Assembly: GCA_026997055.1 (NCBI GenBank)
Contig: JALWJU010000176.1
Location: forward strand, 1-6,307
DNA: 6,307 nt
Origin: Paracoccaceae bacterium
GTDB taxonomy: Bacteria; Pseudomonadota; Alphaproteobacteria; Rhodobacterales; Rhodobacteraceae
Direction of reading: 5' to 3'
How positions within the stretch are numbered: the stretch's first letter is position 1; each line of letters opens with the position of its first letter. The translations under genes were made by a program, and so were the position numbers. Shown here piece after piece: positions 5,373 through 6,307 of this stretch. A model generated the notes under the pieces. It did not search any database and was not told where the DNA came from. It saw nothing but the letters and a program-made list of their open reading frames with translations.

Positions 5373-6307
5373 ATGAGTCACCTGTTTCACCGGAATTGCC
5401 ACAGCCAGCCGCCAGTGGCGGCAGGCGGCGAGGGCTGCTACCTGATCGACAGCACCGGCAAGCGCTATTTCGACGGCTCCGGCGGCGCGGCGGTCTCCTG
5501 TCTGGGCCATGGCGACCCGGAGATCACGGCGGCGGTAAAGGCGCAGCTCGACCGGGTGGCCTTTGCCCATACCGGGTTTTTCACCTCCGAGCCCGCCGAG
5601 GCGCTGGCCGACCTGCTGGCGGCGCAGGCGCCGGAGGGGCTGGAGCGGGTCTATCTCGTCTCCGGCGGTTCCGAGGCGGTGGAAGCGGCACTGAAGCTCG
5701 CGCGCCAGTATTTCGTGGAAAAGGGCGAGCCGCAGCGCCGCCATGTCATCGCCCGGCGTCAGAGCTACCACGGCAATACGCTCGGCGCGCTGGCGACCGG
5801 CGGCAATGCCTGGCGGCGGGCCCAGTTCGGCCCCATGCTCGTGGAGATGCACCACATCGCGCCCTGCTACGAATACGCCGATCGCGGCCCGGACGAGAGC
5901 CTCGAGGCATACGGGCGGCGCGTCGCCGATGAGCTGGAAGCCGAGATCCAGCGCCTGGGCGCGGGCAGCGTGATGGCCTTCGTCGCCGAGCCGGTGGTGG
6001 GGGCAACGCTGGGCGCGGTGCCCGCCGTGCCGGGCTATTTTGCCCGCATCCGCGAGATCTGCGACCGCCACGGGGTGCTGCTGATCCTCGACGAGGTGAT
6101 GTGCGGCATGGGGCGCACCGGGCATCTCTTTGCCTGCGAGGCCGAGGGTGTGCGGCCCGATATCCTGACCATCGCCAAGGGGCTGGGCGCGGGCTATCAG
6201 CCGGTGGGCGCAATGCTGTGCTCGGGCGAGATCTACGATGCGATTGCCGAAGGGACGGGCTTCTTTCAGCATGGCCATACCTATGTGGGCCACCCGGTGG
6301 CGGCGGC
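5373..6307 (+). CDS. Class III PLP-dependent aminotransferase (partial, C-terminus beyond window edge)
   Basis: Fold-type I, class III aminotransferase; the family moves amino groups from omega- or beta-amino acids, diamines or similar amines to a keto acid, usually pyruvate or 2-oxoglutarate. 311 residues are visible of about 430-450. Seen: FDGSGGAAVSCLGHGDPEI (33-51), the usual N-terminal block; GGSEAVEAALKLAR (98-111), the PLP-phosphate loop; SYHGNTLGAL (131-140) with Tyr132 stacking on the cofactor; AEPVVGA (205-211); LILDEVMCGMGRTG (237-250) with Asp240 holding the pyridine nitrogen; and TIAKGLGAGYQP (266-277) with Lys269 as the Schiff-base lysine. All key residues are intact. GGAAAGG at the end of the BKACE gene serves as ribosome-binding site; the ATG at 5373 follows the BKACE stop after three bases. 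Pairing with BKACE suggests it makes, or acts next to, a beta-keto acid (inference). The amine donor is unknown. Confidence 0.95.
   Translation, partial: MSHLFHRNCHSQPPVAAGGEGCYLIDSTGKRYFDGSGGAAVSCLGHGDPEITAAVKAQLDRVAFAHTGFFTSEPAEALADLLAAQAPEGLERVYLVSGGSEAVEAALKLARQYFVEKGEPQRRHVIARRQSYHGNTLGALATGGNAWRRAQFGPMLVEMHHIAPCYEYADRGPDESLEAYGRRVADELEAEIQRLGAGSVMAFVAEPVVGATLGAVPAVPGYFARIREICDRHGVLLILDEVMCGMGRTGHLFACEAEGVRPDILTIAKGLGAGYQPVGAMLCSGEIYDAIAEGTGFFQHGHTYVGHPVAA

Noticed and set aside
4362..6293. 643-codon open frame on the - strand
   Set aside because: Antisense to BKACE and the aminotransferase, whose catalytic motifs are intact. The antisense translation has no family features.

Overview
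The window is GC-rich, and third codon positions are mostly G or C. It has a compact catabolic-operon layout typical of Alphaproteobacteria, most like Rhodobacterales (Paracoccus/roseobacter type). That placement rests on composition, the TRAP-transporter style and the gene neighbourhood; no marker gene is present. There are no RNA genes, insertion sequences, CRISPR arrays or phage genes.

Layout. Two gene groups diverge from a 362-bp control region (4204-4565). Leftward (- strand) runs a complete TRAP transporter: the periplasmic binding protein (dctP, 4203-3163), a 169-bp gap with strong GC hairpins, the small permease (dctQ, 2993-2181), and the large permease (dctM, 2180-732), which abuts dctQ with no spacing. 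After a 90-bp gap with a hairpin comes a 3-hydroxyisobutyrate-dehydrogenase-family oxidoreductase (641 to the left edge), cut by the window edge at residue 213. Rightward (+ strand) runs a beta-keto acid cleavage enzyme of the BKACE/DUF849 family (4566-5369). Three bases later a class III PLP aminotransferase starts (5373 to the right edge), cut after 311 residues.

How the genes may work together (inference). The TRAP system imports an organic acid or amino acid. The aminotransferase removes an amino group, plausibly from a beta- or omega-amino acid, giving a keto acid. BKACE cleaves a beta-keto acid with acetyl-CoA into acetoacetate plus a new acyl-CoA. The hydroxyacid dehydrogenase handles a hydroxy-acid/semialdehyde step of the same or a linked route. 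The substrate is unknown. BKACE carries substitutions at two remembered active-site positions (Arg19 and Asn230 in place of Glu and Asp of the lysine-fermentation enzyme Kce), so it is unlikely to be a true 3-keto-5-aminohexanoate cleavage enzyme.

The control region holds four notable inverted repeats, including a perfect 16-bp palindrome that contains a TTGACA -35-like box upstream of BKACE. No regulator gene lies in the window. The most useful leads are the BKACE active-site changes, the operator-like dyads and the dctP-dctQ hairpins.
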